Positions 24,396 to 31,451 of a DNA stretch of 31,451 nucleotides are shown in pieces. Made by a program: the position numbers and the translations under genes. Numbering within the stretch: the first letter of the stretch is position 1; the number at the start of each line of letters is the position of its first letter. The notes beneath the pieces are model-generated. The model saw nothing but the letters and a program-made list of their open reading frames with translations. It ran no database searches and was not told the DNA's origin. The DNA comes from Bacteroidales bacterium. GTDB taxonomy: Bacteria > Bacteroidota > Bacteroidia > Bacteroidales > VadinHA17. The stretch is taken from the NCBI GenBank assembly GCA_003162595.1, contig PMNJ01000302.1:737-32187 (forward strand), written 5' to 3'.

Positions 24396-25568
24396 AGCAA
24401 TAACCATACTTTAAGTAAGTCTTCTTTCAAATTATCTACAGAAAAGTTTCTTACATTTTCATTGTGAACTGGCCTCCTGATTCTAATGGCTTTTATCATT
24501 TTCTCTGCAAACAGGTTTATATTATGTCCATTTATTACAGAACCATTTATCCCTTCCAGTATAATATCTTTTGCAGAACTAAAGTTAGTGACGCATGAAG
24601 GAATACCACAAGCTATTGCTTCAGAAAGAGAGGTTGACCATCCTTCTTTGTCTGAACCCATTATGAACAAATCAGAAGCATTTAGGAATAGCGAAACTTC
24701 ATGCATCTTCTTTCCTCCAACTAATTTCACATTATTCTTGAGTCCTTTAGCAATAATGTAATCCTGAACTAGCTGATAATCCTCGCCCTCTCCTATTATG
24801 AAAAAAACTATCTGCGACTTCCTTCCTGAATAAACTATATGCATCAATCATAAATTCCCATCCTTTAAGTTTTGACAACCTTCCAGTCGTAACCACAATA
24901 ATTTTATCGGTTTCAATATTCAATTCTTTACGGGTCTCATTCCTGTCAAGAGGTTTAAAAACATCAGTATTAATTCTGGTAGGAAATTTTATTATATCAT
25001 CACGAAAAATATTACCATTGCTCCGCTTCACCATGTCTAAAATTGAATCCTCATCACCTGAAGCCAAAATAGTTTTTACATTTCTAAAAGAAGAAAAGAA
25101 TAACCTATTAAAATGATTCTCCAAATACTTACTAAACCAATACTTGGAAATCTTTAATGGGCTCTCCAACCCTGGAAAGCGAAAGCAAATGTTTTTCAAC
25201 CCAAACCCATTAATAGCCGGTAATATTTCATGCCGTTGTACAAAAACATTCTGAATATTGATATCCAGTATTTCTTTTTTATAATACCTTAACAAAACAT
25301 AACTCATTAGTCTGTCTGGCAAAAAATGCTTCGTTTTCTTTATATTATATCTTGCTAAGGCGAAAAAATCATACACTACACCATCAATGTTTTTCTTAAA
25401 CCAAGTCCCAATTTGGTCATTCTTTGAAGTTGTTACTCCTACCAACGCCAATCTATCGCCAAAGGCAGACATAAGATTTTTTGCCATAGATAGATGTCCA
25501 CCGATCTGGTAATCTTCAAAATTACAAAAGTCAATTATGAGAATTCTTTTTGAATTGTAATCCATCAT
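24392..25568 (-). pseudogene. Glycosyltransferase family 4 split by a single-base homopolymer frameshift
   Basis: Two overlapping frames encode one GT4 enzyme. The first (25568 down to about 24800) starts MMDYNSKRILIIDFCNFEDY and reaches IVVTTGRLSKLKGWEFMID and RKEVADSFF. The second continues IIGEGEDYQLVQDYI, LFLNASDLFIMGSDKEGWST and SLSEAIACGIPSCVTNFSSA to the stop at 24392. They meet at a run of seven A on the + strand (24801-24807); six would restore one frame of about 391 codons, against 385 in the intact paralogue at 18632-19789. As read, the donor-binding domain is lost. The cause may be real inactivation, reversible slippage, or a homopolymer sequencing error. Confidence 0.85.
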
Positions 25569-25617
25569 GCAAAAATTCCAGATTTTAAGAGGTAATACTT
25601 TTTAATGGGGGATTTAG

Positions 25618-25869
25618 TTAAATCGTCAGCGTTGTATATTTACCGGAGACACAATAAGTTCCAGGGAAATCAATCGTAATGCTAAATTCAATATATCTTG
25701 CACCAAATTCATACTTCCTATGCTCTTTAACTTTTAATATGCAGGGTACTCCAGGTTCGTGGATACCTGAAACCTTATGAGCGTCATCTCTCTTATGTGT
25801 CAATAATCGGTAAATAACATTAGCTAGTCTTTCTTTGAAAAAGAGATTCAACCCATTATTTATTAACAA
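25618..25869 (-). pseudogene. IS5/IS1182-type transposase fragment
   Basis: The 83-codon frame contains VIYRLLTHKRDDAHKV, SGIHEPGVPCI and KVKEHRKYEFGAR, which match the central region of IS5-group transposases (pattern H-x-P-x-V-x-CI-x-KGK-x-H-KKYEFG). The N-terminal part, the rest of the DDE domain and inverted repeats are not found; the flanks are the stop of a GT4 gene (25870) and the start of another (25568). The last 17 codons, FPGTYCVSGKYTTLTI then stop, do not look like transposase and resemble the end of the decayed frame at 13548-13616. It is a relic of an insertion that probably took part in reshaping this locus. Confidence 0.65.
25627..25675. repeat. Second copy of the 13550-13616 repeat core
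   Basis: The stretch 25627-25648 matches 13560-13581 at about 18 of 22 bases, with ATATTTACCGGAG identical. A partial inverted partner (TTCCAGGGAAA) follows at about the same distance as in the first copy. Both copies read as the C-terminus of a similar peptide (SGKY, one residue, TL) on the - strand. The element is therefore either a coding scrap or a small repeat present twice. Confidence 0.45.
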
Positions 25870-27105
25870 CTACAGGATCATTGTTTTTTTTATGAAATCT
25901 ATAATATCTTTTGTTCTTTCCAGATATCCAAAACATCTTGTTGCAGTTATTTTCCCTTGCTGTGCAACTGATAATGCTTTTGGATAGTTATCGAAAATGA
26001 AAGCTATTTTTTCTGCAATTGCATGCGAATTATTTGGTTCAACGATAAAAAGATCCTCACTATCTATAAAATATTGATCTATGTCGCTTACCCTTGTAGC
26101 AATGATTGGTTTACCAGTCATGCAGTATTCCCCTAACTTCCAGGGAAAACCATGATTGGCGTATGGACTATTAGAGCGACAAACAAATAAAACATCTGCT
26201 ATATTATTATAACTAAAAAGCTCGTCTGAATTCACAAATCCGACCAATTGTATTTTTTCTTTTTGAGAGCATCCATTTCTATATTTCTCAATCTTATTCA
26301 TTATCAGTTCATTCTGATTTTTGCCGGTCATTATAAAAAGTGTATCAGGATATTTTTTTACTATTTCATTAAATGCATCAATTAGATAATATACTCCATC
26401 TTTTTCTCCAAAAGAACCACTATAAACCAATAATCTGTTACCATTAATTTTTTCTGCCAGTTTGTTTTTTATAATCTCAATAGCAGGAGCATTGAAAGTT
26501 TTAAAGGTGTCATTGGAGACAAGAATGGGATTTACCAAAATTTTATTTTCAGGAAGAGAATTAAGATAATGGTTTTTCAAAAATGAGGAAATAACAATGA
26601 TCCCAGTTGAAAAGCGTGGTAAATATTTTTCAGATAGCTTTTGACTTTGAAAATTTAAGAAACCGGATATTCCATGATAGTCTTCATTAAGTGTTGATTT
26701 TTCTACAAACCAGATATATAAAGGAATTTTATATAGAGCACAGATAAAGACAATCGGGCCTTGTTTTAGAATATCAGGAATACCTCCTAAGATTACTGCA
26801 TCGATTCTTTTCTTCTTTTTTCGTCTGTAAATTAATAAAGCCGCATGAAATACTCCAATGAGAACATCAAAGACCCGGGATGTTTTTTTACTATCTCCAT
26901 GTTTTCTTACAAAACAATAGGGGATGCCATTATAATGCCCATATTTCTTTTTGTTTGATGATAGAATTTCACGTTTATTGCCATAGGGAATAATTAAAAA
27001 AACATTTTCCCCGTTTTCCCGAAGGCCCTTCATAACTAAGCTTACATGAACACTATGGGCACCACCAAATGGGAAATCGACGGAATCTACCAATAATAAA
27101 TTCAT
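25870..27105 (-). CDS. Glycosyltransferase family 4
   Basis: This 411-residue GT-B glycosyltransferase starts MNLLLVDSVDFPFGGAHSVH, with the glycine-rich acceptor-domain loop. The donor domain shows LLVYSGSFGEKDGVYYLID, LFIMTGKNQNEL, IQLVGFVNSDELFSYNNIAD and an E-x7-E-like region in HGFPWKLGEYCMTGKPIIAT. It is full length. It lies downstream of the GDP-mannose-epimerase-like gene with an 18-bp gap, so the two are in one operon. The transposase relic follows its stop directly, so the original downstream gene order was broken here. Donor and acceptor cannot be read from the sequence. Confidence 0.9.
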   Translation of the reverse strand: MNLLLVDSVDFPFGGAHSVHVSLVMKGLRENGENVFLIIPYGNKREILSSNKKKYGHYNGIPYCFVRKHGDSKKTSRVFDVLIGVFHAALLIYRRKKKKRIDAVILGGIPDILKQGPIVFICALYKIPLYIWFVEKSTLNEDYHGISGFLNFQSQKLSEKYLPRFSTGIIVISSFLKNHYLNSLPENKILVNPILVSNDTFKTFNAPAIEIIKNKLAEKINGNRLLVYSGSFGEKDGVYYLIDAFNEIVKKYPDTLFIMTGKNQNELIMNKIEKYRNGCSQKEKIQLVGFVNSDELFSYNNIADVLFVCRSNSPYANHGFPWKLGEYCMTGKPIIATRVSDIDQYFIDSEDLFIVEPNNSHAIAEKIAFIFDNYPKALSVAQQGKITATRCFGYLERTKDIIDFIKKTMIL

Positions 27106-27123
27106 TCTTAATTACTTATTAAT

Positions 27124-28095
27124 TTAAATTTTCGAAACCTGCTCTTCTATCCAGGAATAGGTCTTAGTCAATCCATTTTTTAAAGGTTCAGATGGAGCCC
27201 AATTCAACTTTTCTCTTATTAATTTATTATCAGAATTTCTTCCTCTTACACCTAATGGACCATCAATATGTTTCAGTTTTATGCTTTTTCCAGCAATTCC
27301 CATTACAATTTCAGCAAGTAAATTTATTGAGACCATCTCCTCAGATCCAATGTTAACAGGTCCAAAAAAAGTCGTAGAATCCATCAATCTTCTGATGCCA
27401 GCCAGACACTCATCAATATAGAGAAAGGAACGAGTTTGTTTTCCATCACCCCATATTTCAATTTCTCCTCCATTTTTCGCAGAAGCAATTTTACGACACA
27501 TTGCTGCCGGCGCTTTTTCCTTTCCTCCTGTCCATGTCCCTTCAGGGCCGAATATATTATGAAATCTTGCGACTCTTACGTTCATATTATAGTTTCTCTT
27601 GTAAGCAAAATATAATCGCTCACTGAATAATTTTTCCCATCCGTATTCGCTATCAGGTGCTGCAGGGTATGCTGACTCTTCAGAACACTTTGGATTTTCC
27701 GGGTCCACTTGATTATATTCAGGATAAATACAAGCAGATGAAGAATAAAATATTTTTCTAATTTTTGCTTTTTCACCAAAATGCAGCATGTTTAAATTAA
27801 TAGTAGCTGAATTATGCATTACATCAGCATCATGTTCTCCGGTAAAGATATAACCAGCACCTCCCATATCCGCTGCAAGTTGATATACCTCGTCAAATTG
27901 TCGATCTAAAATATTCTTACAAACGTCTGGATCTCTTAAATCTCCAATGATAAAGTCATCTGCTCCTGTTTTCGAAAATTCAGGATATTTCAAGTCAACA
28001 CCCCGTACCCAAAAACCTTCTTTTTTTAGTTTTTTTACCAGGTGACTGCCGATGAAACCACCGGCTCCGCATACTAAAGCAGTTTTGTTATCCAT
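27124..28095 (-). CDS. GDP-mannose 3,5-epimerase-like SDR nucleotide-sugar epimerase
   Basis: This extended short-chain dehydrogenase/reductase closely follows GDP-mannose 3',5'-epimerase as I know it from plants. It has CGAGGFIGSHL (NAD site), QLAADMGGAGYI, the catalytic SSSACIYPE with its Cys, YGWEKL for the Tyr and Lys pair, RFHNIFGPEGTW, GGKEKAPAAMCRK, GDGKQTRSFLYIDEC and VRGRNSDN. The family turns GDP-D-mannose into GDP-L-galactose and GDP-L-gulose. The start is taken at 28095 (MDNKTALVCG); an ATG at 28119 would add eight residues and cannot be excluded. With the AlgD-like enzyme at 14942 it gives two intact routes from GDP-mannose in the same locus. Confidence 0.9.
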   Translation of the reverse strand: MDNKTALVCGAGGFIGSHLVKKLKKEGFWVRGVDLKYPEFSKTGADDFIIGDLRDPDVCKNILDRQFDEVYQLAADMGGAGYIFTGEHDADVMHNSATINLNMLHFGEKAKIRKIFYSSSACIYPEYNQVDPENPKCSEESAYPAAPDSEYGWEKLFSERLYFAYKRNYNMNVRVARFHNIFGPEGTWTGGKEKAPAAMCRKIASAKNGGEIEIWGDGKQTRSFLYIDECLAGIRRLMDSTTFFGPVNIGSEEMVSINLLAEIVMGIAGKSIKLKHIDGPLGVRGRNSDNKLIREKLNWAPSEPLKNGLTKTYSWIEEQVSKI

Positions 28096-28241
28096 AATTT
28101 TTAGATTAATTAAATTCATGAAAAATGAAATAAAGTATAGCTTATTATTTTTTTAGTAAACCCAAATGAATTAAAGATTGTCTTATAATTTTATCATGCA
28201 TTTGTCCGGAAGGGAACAGTAAATCGTAATTAAAACTTTAG

Positions 28242-28841
28242 TTAATTTATTGTCCTGATTACTTTACAAGGATTGCCAGCAGCAATAACATTTGGCGGAA
28301 TGTTTTTTGTAACAATACTCCCTGCGCCAATTACTGAATTCTCACCAATCTCAACACCTTTAAGTACTATAGCACCTGCACCAAGCCAAACATTATCATG
28401 AATTATTATTTCTTTTGGAAATCCGCTGCGTGGGTCATCCAAATGCCAATTACTATCGGTGATTAACGTATTCGCTCCGCATCTTACTTTATTGCCTAGA
28501 CGAACGCTTTTAAATGCTCCTATTATAGTACCGCTAAAACCACACTCTTCACCAATAATCAATTCTGCTCCTGGCATTAATGTACTAAAAATACAAGGAC
28601 GATCTATTCCAATTAGATTTGAGGTTTTTCTTGATCGGAAAGAACATCTGTCCGATATTAAAATTCTGGAATTTTCTGTTCTGTAAAATTTTGTCAAACC
28701 AATGAAGGAACACTTCTTACCTATATGAATTCCCTTAATTCTAATTACAATGTAACATATAATAGAACTAAATATTTTCAGGATTTTCAACTGAATTATA
28801 TAACTATATTTATTGAAAATTAATCCACTAATATCTCTCAT
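28242..28841 (-). CDS. Hexapeptide-repeat acyltransferase
   Basis: This 199-residue left-handed beta-helix acetyltransferase has the repeats ILISDRCSF, LIIGEECGFSGTIIGAF, VRLGNKVRCGANTLI, IIIHDNVWLGAGAIVLKGV and VEIGENSVIGAGSIVTKNI. The family active-site His is in DSNWHLDDPR near residue 132. It ends PPNVIAAGNPCKVIR. The N-terminus has a hydrophobic stretch (about 15-35) like that of the acyltransferase at 22819, and the two proteins share layout and probably origin. It is intact. It lies between the epimerase and the ruined fnl module, with 65 bp of AT-rich sequence on its upstream side. Confidence 0.9.
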   Translation of the reverse strand: MRDISGLIFNKYSYIIQLKILKIFSSIICYIVIRIKGIHIGKKCSFIGLTKFYRTENSRILISDRCSFRSRKTSNLIGIDRPCIFSTLMPGAELIIGEECGFSGTIIGAFKSVRLGNKVRCGANTLITDSNWHLDDPRSGFPKEIIIHDNVWLGAGAIVLKGVEIGENSVIGAGSIVTKNIPPNVIAAGNPCKVIRTIN

Positions 28842-28906
28842 AGCTTATTATTAAAAAAGGATTCTATAATTAAAAATAATAATTCTACTAATTTTCACTT
28901 TACTCC

Positions 28907-29869
28907 CTACCACAGATTGCTTAATTTAGCATTACCGGAAATTAATTTTAATACCCGCCATGAGGTATTATCTATAATATATTCGTCTGGTATTCTTTTA
29001 TAACCATTCGTCTTTTCAAATTCCTTCATTGTTATTTGAATACAATTTACAACTATATTCGGATCGAAACCTGTCAAAACAATAGTCCCGGCATCTTGTG
29101 CTTCGGGTCGTTCCATAGATTGGCGCAAAGATATTGCAGGGAAATTCAAAATCGCCGATTCTTCACTAATTGTTCCTGAATCGGATATGGTACATAAAGC
29201 ATTTATTTGCAAATAGACATAGTCAAGGAATCCAAATGGCTTAAGAAATTGTATCAATGGATTAATTTCCGTTTCAGTCTTCTTCTCTAATCTCTTTCTT
29301 GTCCATGGATGGGTAGATACGATAACAGGGAGGTTATAATCTATGGCCAGCTTATTTAAAACATTTAAGATTTTGCTCAAATGTTCAGGATTGTCGACGT
29401 TTTCCTCACGATGAGTGGAAACGAGAAAATAGCTTTTAGCTTTCAGCGATAAACTTTCAAGGGCTTTGGATCGTTTGATTTTAGGCATATAGTAATCCAG
29501 CACCTCTTTCATTAGGCTTCCTGTAAGATATATCCTTCGATGAGGTAATCCTTCAGAGATCAAATGCCTTCGTGCATGCTCGGTATAGACCAGATTAAAA
29601 TCAGCAATATGATCAATAATCCTGCGGTTAATTTCCTCCGGAACATTTAAATCGAAACATCTGTTCCCAGCCTCCATATGAAATACGGGAATGTGAAGTC
29701 GCTTGGCCATGTAGGCTGCCAGACATGAATTAGTATCTCCCAAAACCAGTACAGCATCCGGGTTTTCTTTTCTTAACACCTCTCCTGATTTTCTGATTAT
29801 GTCTCCTACCGAAACTTCCAATGATATTGTATCAACTTCAAGAAAATAATCTGGCTTCCGAAGTTCCGG
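28907..29869 (-). pseudogene. fnlC: UDP-GlcNAc 2-epimerase-like protein of the L-FucNAc pathway, N-terminus lost
   Basis: The frame carries most of a non-hydrolysing 2-epimerase of the FnlC/WbjD/Cap5G type (WecB fold), the last step to UDP-L-FucNAc: LVLGDTNSCLAA, FHMEAGNRCFDLNVPEEINR, STHREENVDNPEHL and SDSGTISEESAILNFPAISL. Coding similarity starts at LRKPDYFLEV, right after a stop at 29870, so the first 50-60 residues, including the glycine-rich GTRPE-type loop, are gone. The only nearby start is a TTG at 29821. Immediately upstream is the first part of the preceding pathway gene (29867-29888), giving a clear deletion junction. The remaining 320 codons are otherwise well kept, so the loss may be recent, but the enzyme is unlikely to work. 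Confidence 0.82.
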
Positions 29870-29888
29870 TTATCCCAACTTTTAACAT
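29867..29888 (-). pseudogene. First codons of fnlB (WbjC/Cap5F), rest deleted
   Basis: The sequence from the ATG at 29888 reads MLKVGITG, the standard start of the bifunctional reductase/epimerase WbjC/Cap5F (FnlB), whose usual place is exactly here, between fnlA and fnlC. After eight codons the similarity ends and the fnlC frame takes over one base out of step. About 1.1 kb of fnlB and the start of fnlC appear to have been lost in one event. The call rests on eight residues plus gene order. Confidence 0.5.
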
Positions 29889-29901
29889 GTTTTTAAGATC
29901 T

Positions 29902-29943
29902 GATTGGTGATTGGTGATTACTGCCTTCTGCCTTCAGCCTTTC
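29902..29943. repeat. Heptamer tandem array, six units of two kinds
   Basis: Six 7-base units stand in a row: GATTGGT, GATTGGT, GATTACT, GCCTTCT, GCCTTCA and GCCTTTC. The array sits between the end of the fnlA remnant and the fnlB start, overlapping the fnlA stop. Heptameric spacers of this style are, to my memory, common between genes in Bacteroidetes genomes; their role is unknown. Confidence 0.6.
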
Positions 29944-30747
29944 TTCCCAACATCCTCCCGTATAAAATCAAGTCTCAAAAGTAATTTTTTGATTTCTTTA
30001 ATGTTCAAACGGGAGGTATTATGAGAAGTATATTCTTTCATCTGCTAGATCTTTGCTTCTCCTTCAATAAAAAAACGATTGTAGTTCAGATCCCGGGTAT
30101 CTGCAGGAATACGATAAAAGTTACCTAAATCTTCAGCTTTTACCATCTCTTTACGGTTTATCAGTGTTTCATAAAGCTTTTCACCATGACGTGTTCCGAT
30201 AATTTTAATCGGATTACTTGCATTGTATAATTGCAACAAAGCTTTTGCTAGTATCTCTATAGTAGCAGCAGGAGATTTCTGAACAAAGGTATCACCCGGA
30301 TTACCATTTTGAAAAGCAAAAATAACTAAATCGACGGCATCATCAAGGGTCATCATATACCGGGTCATTTTAGGATCGGTAATTGTAAGTGGATTCCCTT
30401 TTTTGATTTGGTCCACAAAAAGAGGGATTACTGAACCTCTTGAAGCCATCACATTACCATACCGTGTTCCACAAAACACCATTCCTGTCCCAATTAAATT
30501 CCGCGACTTAGCAACCATTACTTTCTCGCTTAATGCTTTCATAGCTCCTGACATCACCAATGTAATACCTGATTTTTGCGTTGTTATAATACTGTCGCAT
30601 ATCATCCTGCCTTTTTTCATCGCGACTGAAAATGCAAATTTCTTTAATATCGGTCTGTAAAATACGCCGCAAAACAGCGTTTCCAAACGAACCTGTGCCA
30701 CCAGTGATCAAAAGTGATTTTTCAGTAAATAAATTTTCAATAATCAG
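29934..30747 (-). pseudogene. fnlA: UDP-GlcNAc 4,6-dehydratase/5-epimerase of the L-FucNAc pathway, broken
   Basis: The module's first enzyme (FnlA/WbjB/Cap5E, SDR fold) survives in pieces. The N-terminus LLITGGTGSFGNAVLRRIL to YIGDVRSYESI is in one frame. The rest, from ALSEKVMVAKSRNLIGTG through CGTRYGNVMASRGSVIPLF and IIGTRHGEKLYETLI to FFIEGEAKI, is in another. Between them about 75 residues, including the expected catalytic region (AALKQVP and the later Tyr-Lys part), have been deleted near 30530-30550. A TAG at 30045-30047 then interrupts the C-terminal tail, which still continues QMKEYTSHNTSRLNIKEIKK to a TGA at 29934. No ATG precedes the ITGGTG motif. At least two independent lesions show that the gene is dead. 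Confidence 0.88.
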
Positions 30748-30754
30748 TTTAGAT

Positions 30755-31451
30755 TTAATTCAATAATAATTTTTTTCGGAAGTTTTCCCTGATTAGATTT
30801 GCATCTTCGTTTTGAATTGCAATTTTTCTGGCTCTTTCTGCCAGTTCCTTCCTAAGTGAAAGATTAGAATACAGCTCCTCTAAAGCCTGCGTTAAAATCA
30901 TTTCATTATTATTAGTGACTACATAAGCCCAACCATCTTTGATAGCATATTTTGCCAGAGCTGTTCGTTTATCTGCATAAACCAGTATTGGAGTTCCTGA
31001 AATCATATATTCAGACACTTTAGTTTGAATAGAATATTTTAAAAATTCTATGCTGGCCGAATCAAAGTCTTCCGGAAGAATTAATAAGTCAATATTTGAG
31101 AATTTTTTTGGAAGCTCAGTATATTCTATTGGCATTACCCATTTTATATGATTATTTAATTTTATTAATTTTTTTATATCAAAGAAGTTACGAGTCTGTA
31201 TTTCGAAAACTATATTGTTATTTGTCGAGCTTAAATTATTAACTGCTTTGGCAATTTCAAAAATTGATTTTTTTATTCCTCTTCCAATACGTCCAGCGTA
31301 CAAAATGGTAAATTTGTCTTTTAATTTCCAGTCAGTTTTTGAATAAGGTAACCAATTCCCAATTTCTATTGGATTATGAAAAGGAATAAACTCTTTATTA
31401 TATCTGATTTTATATTCTTCGCTCATTGATTCACAAATACTCATTAAAACC
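30755..31451 (-). CDS. Glycosyltransferase family 4, C-terminal part (cut by window edge)
   Basis: The frame runs off the right edge; an ATG at 31444 is probably internal. It encodes the donor-binding half of a GT4-like glycosyltransferase: FIPFHNPIEIGNW, FTILYAGRIGRGIKKSIFEI, the ILPEDFDSASIEFLKYSIQT region and KVSEYMISGTPILVYADKR, ending in ERARKIAIQNEDANLIRENF. The SIEFLKYSIQTKVSEYM part takes the place of the usual E-x7-E stretch. It ends 8 bp before the first surviving codon of the ruined fnlA, so it was probably in the same operon as the fnl genes. The intactness of the missing N-terminal half cannot be judged. Confidence 0.85.
   Translation of the reverse strand, partial: VLMSICESMSEEYKIRYNKEFIPFHNPIEIGNWLPYSKTDWKLKDKFTILYAGRIGRGIKKSIFEIAKAVNNLSSTNNNIVFEIQTRNFFDIKKLIKLNNHIKWVMPIEYTELPKKFSNIDLLILPEDFDSASIEFLKYSIQTKVSEYMISGTPILVYADKRTALAKYAIKDGWAYVVTNNNEMILTQALEELYSNLSLRKELAERARKIAIQNEDANLIRENFRKKLLLN

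Noticed and set aside
29902..29943. CRISPR-like array
   Set aside because: Units are 7 bases with no spacers; it is a short tandem repeat, and no cas genes are present.
30045..30701. A complete 218-residue protein starting MAQVRLETLF
   Set aside because: Its first 50 or so residues are an out-of-frame reading of the fnlA N-terminus; the real start of similarity is in another frame, so this is part of a pseudogene.

Overview
The window is part of a capsule or exopolysaccharide (EPS) locus, almost certainly from a member of the Bacteroidetes (Bacteroidales-like). The evidence is the AT-rich DNA, weak or absent Shine-Dalgarno sequences, a Wza-type lipoprotein followed by a fused Wzz/BY-kinase, and gene families typical of Bacteroidetes polysaccharide loci. 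No rRNA, tRNA, CRISPR array or phage genes were seen. All assignments are from reading the sequence; no database search was run.

Left part, + strand (1-9745). The 3' end of an undecaprenyl-phosphate sugar-1-phosphate transferase is followed, after a 434-bp gap, by one tight gene run: Wza-like export lipoprotein, Wzc-like tyrosine kinase, then acyl carrier protein (ACP), asparagine-synthase-like amidotransferase, NAD-synthase-like amidase, AMP-forming acyl/aminoacyl ligase and PrmC-like methyltransferase. The last five genes are the most unusual content. They look like a carrier-protein pathway that activates a carboxylic acid, makes one or two amides and perhaps methylates a nitrogen or carboxylate, to decorate the polymer or make a linked small molecule.

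Right part, - strand (9803-31451), converging on the first. From right to left it holds: a GT4 fragment cut by the window edge; a wrecked UDP-L-FucNAc module (fnlA, fnlB, fnlC); a hexapeptide acyltransferase; a GDP-mannose 3,5-epimerase-like enzyme; a GT4; an IS5-type transposase scrap; a frameshifted GT4; a second hexapeptide acyltransferase; a truncated WecG/TagA/CpsF transferase; a third hexapeptide acyltransferase; scraps of a polysaccharide deacetylase and an AAC(3)-type acetyltransferase; a full asparagine synthetase; a GT4 paralogous to the frameshifted one; a terminator; a heparinase II/III-like protein; an AlgD-like GDP-mannose dehydrogenase; two more GT4 enzymes; a CapK-like adenylating enzyme; and scraps of an unknown protein and of an acyltransferase-3 protein.

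Function and history. The intact sugar-supply genes both act on GDP-mannose (GDP-mannuronate and GDP-L-galactose/gulose type products), so a mannose-derived, uronate-bearing polymer is a reasonable inference. The lost fnl genes suggest that an earlier version of the polymer contained L-FucNAc. No Wzx flippase or Wzy polymerase lies in the window, so they must be elsewhere. The boundaries between working genes on the right are repeatedly marked by gene fragments, deletion junctions, homopolymer frameshifts and small repeats, as expected for a locus that is often reshuffled.
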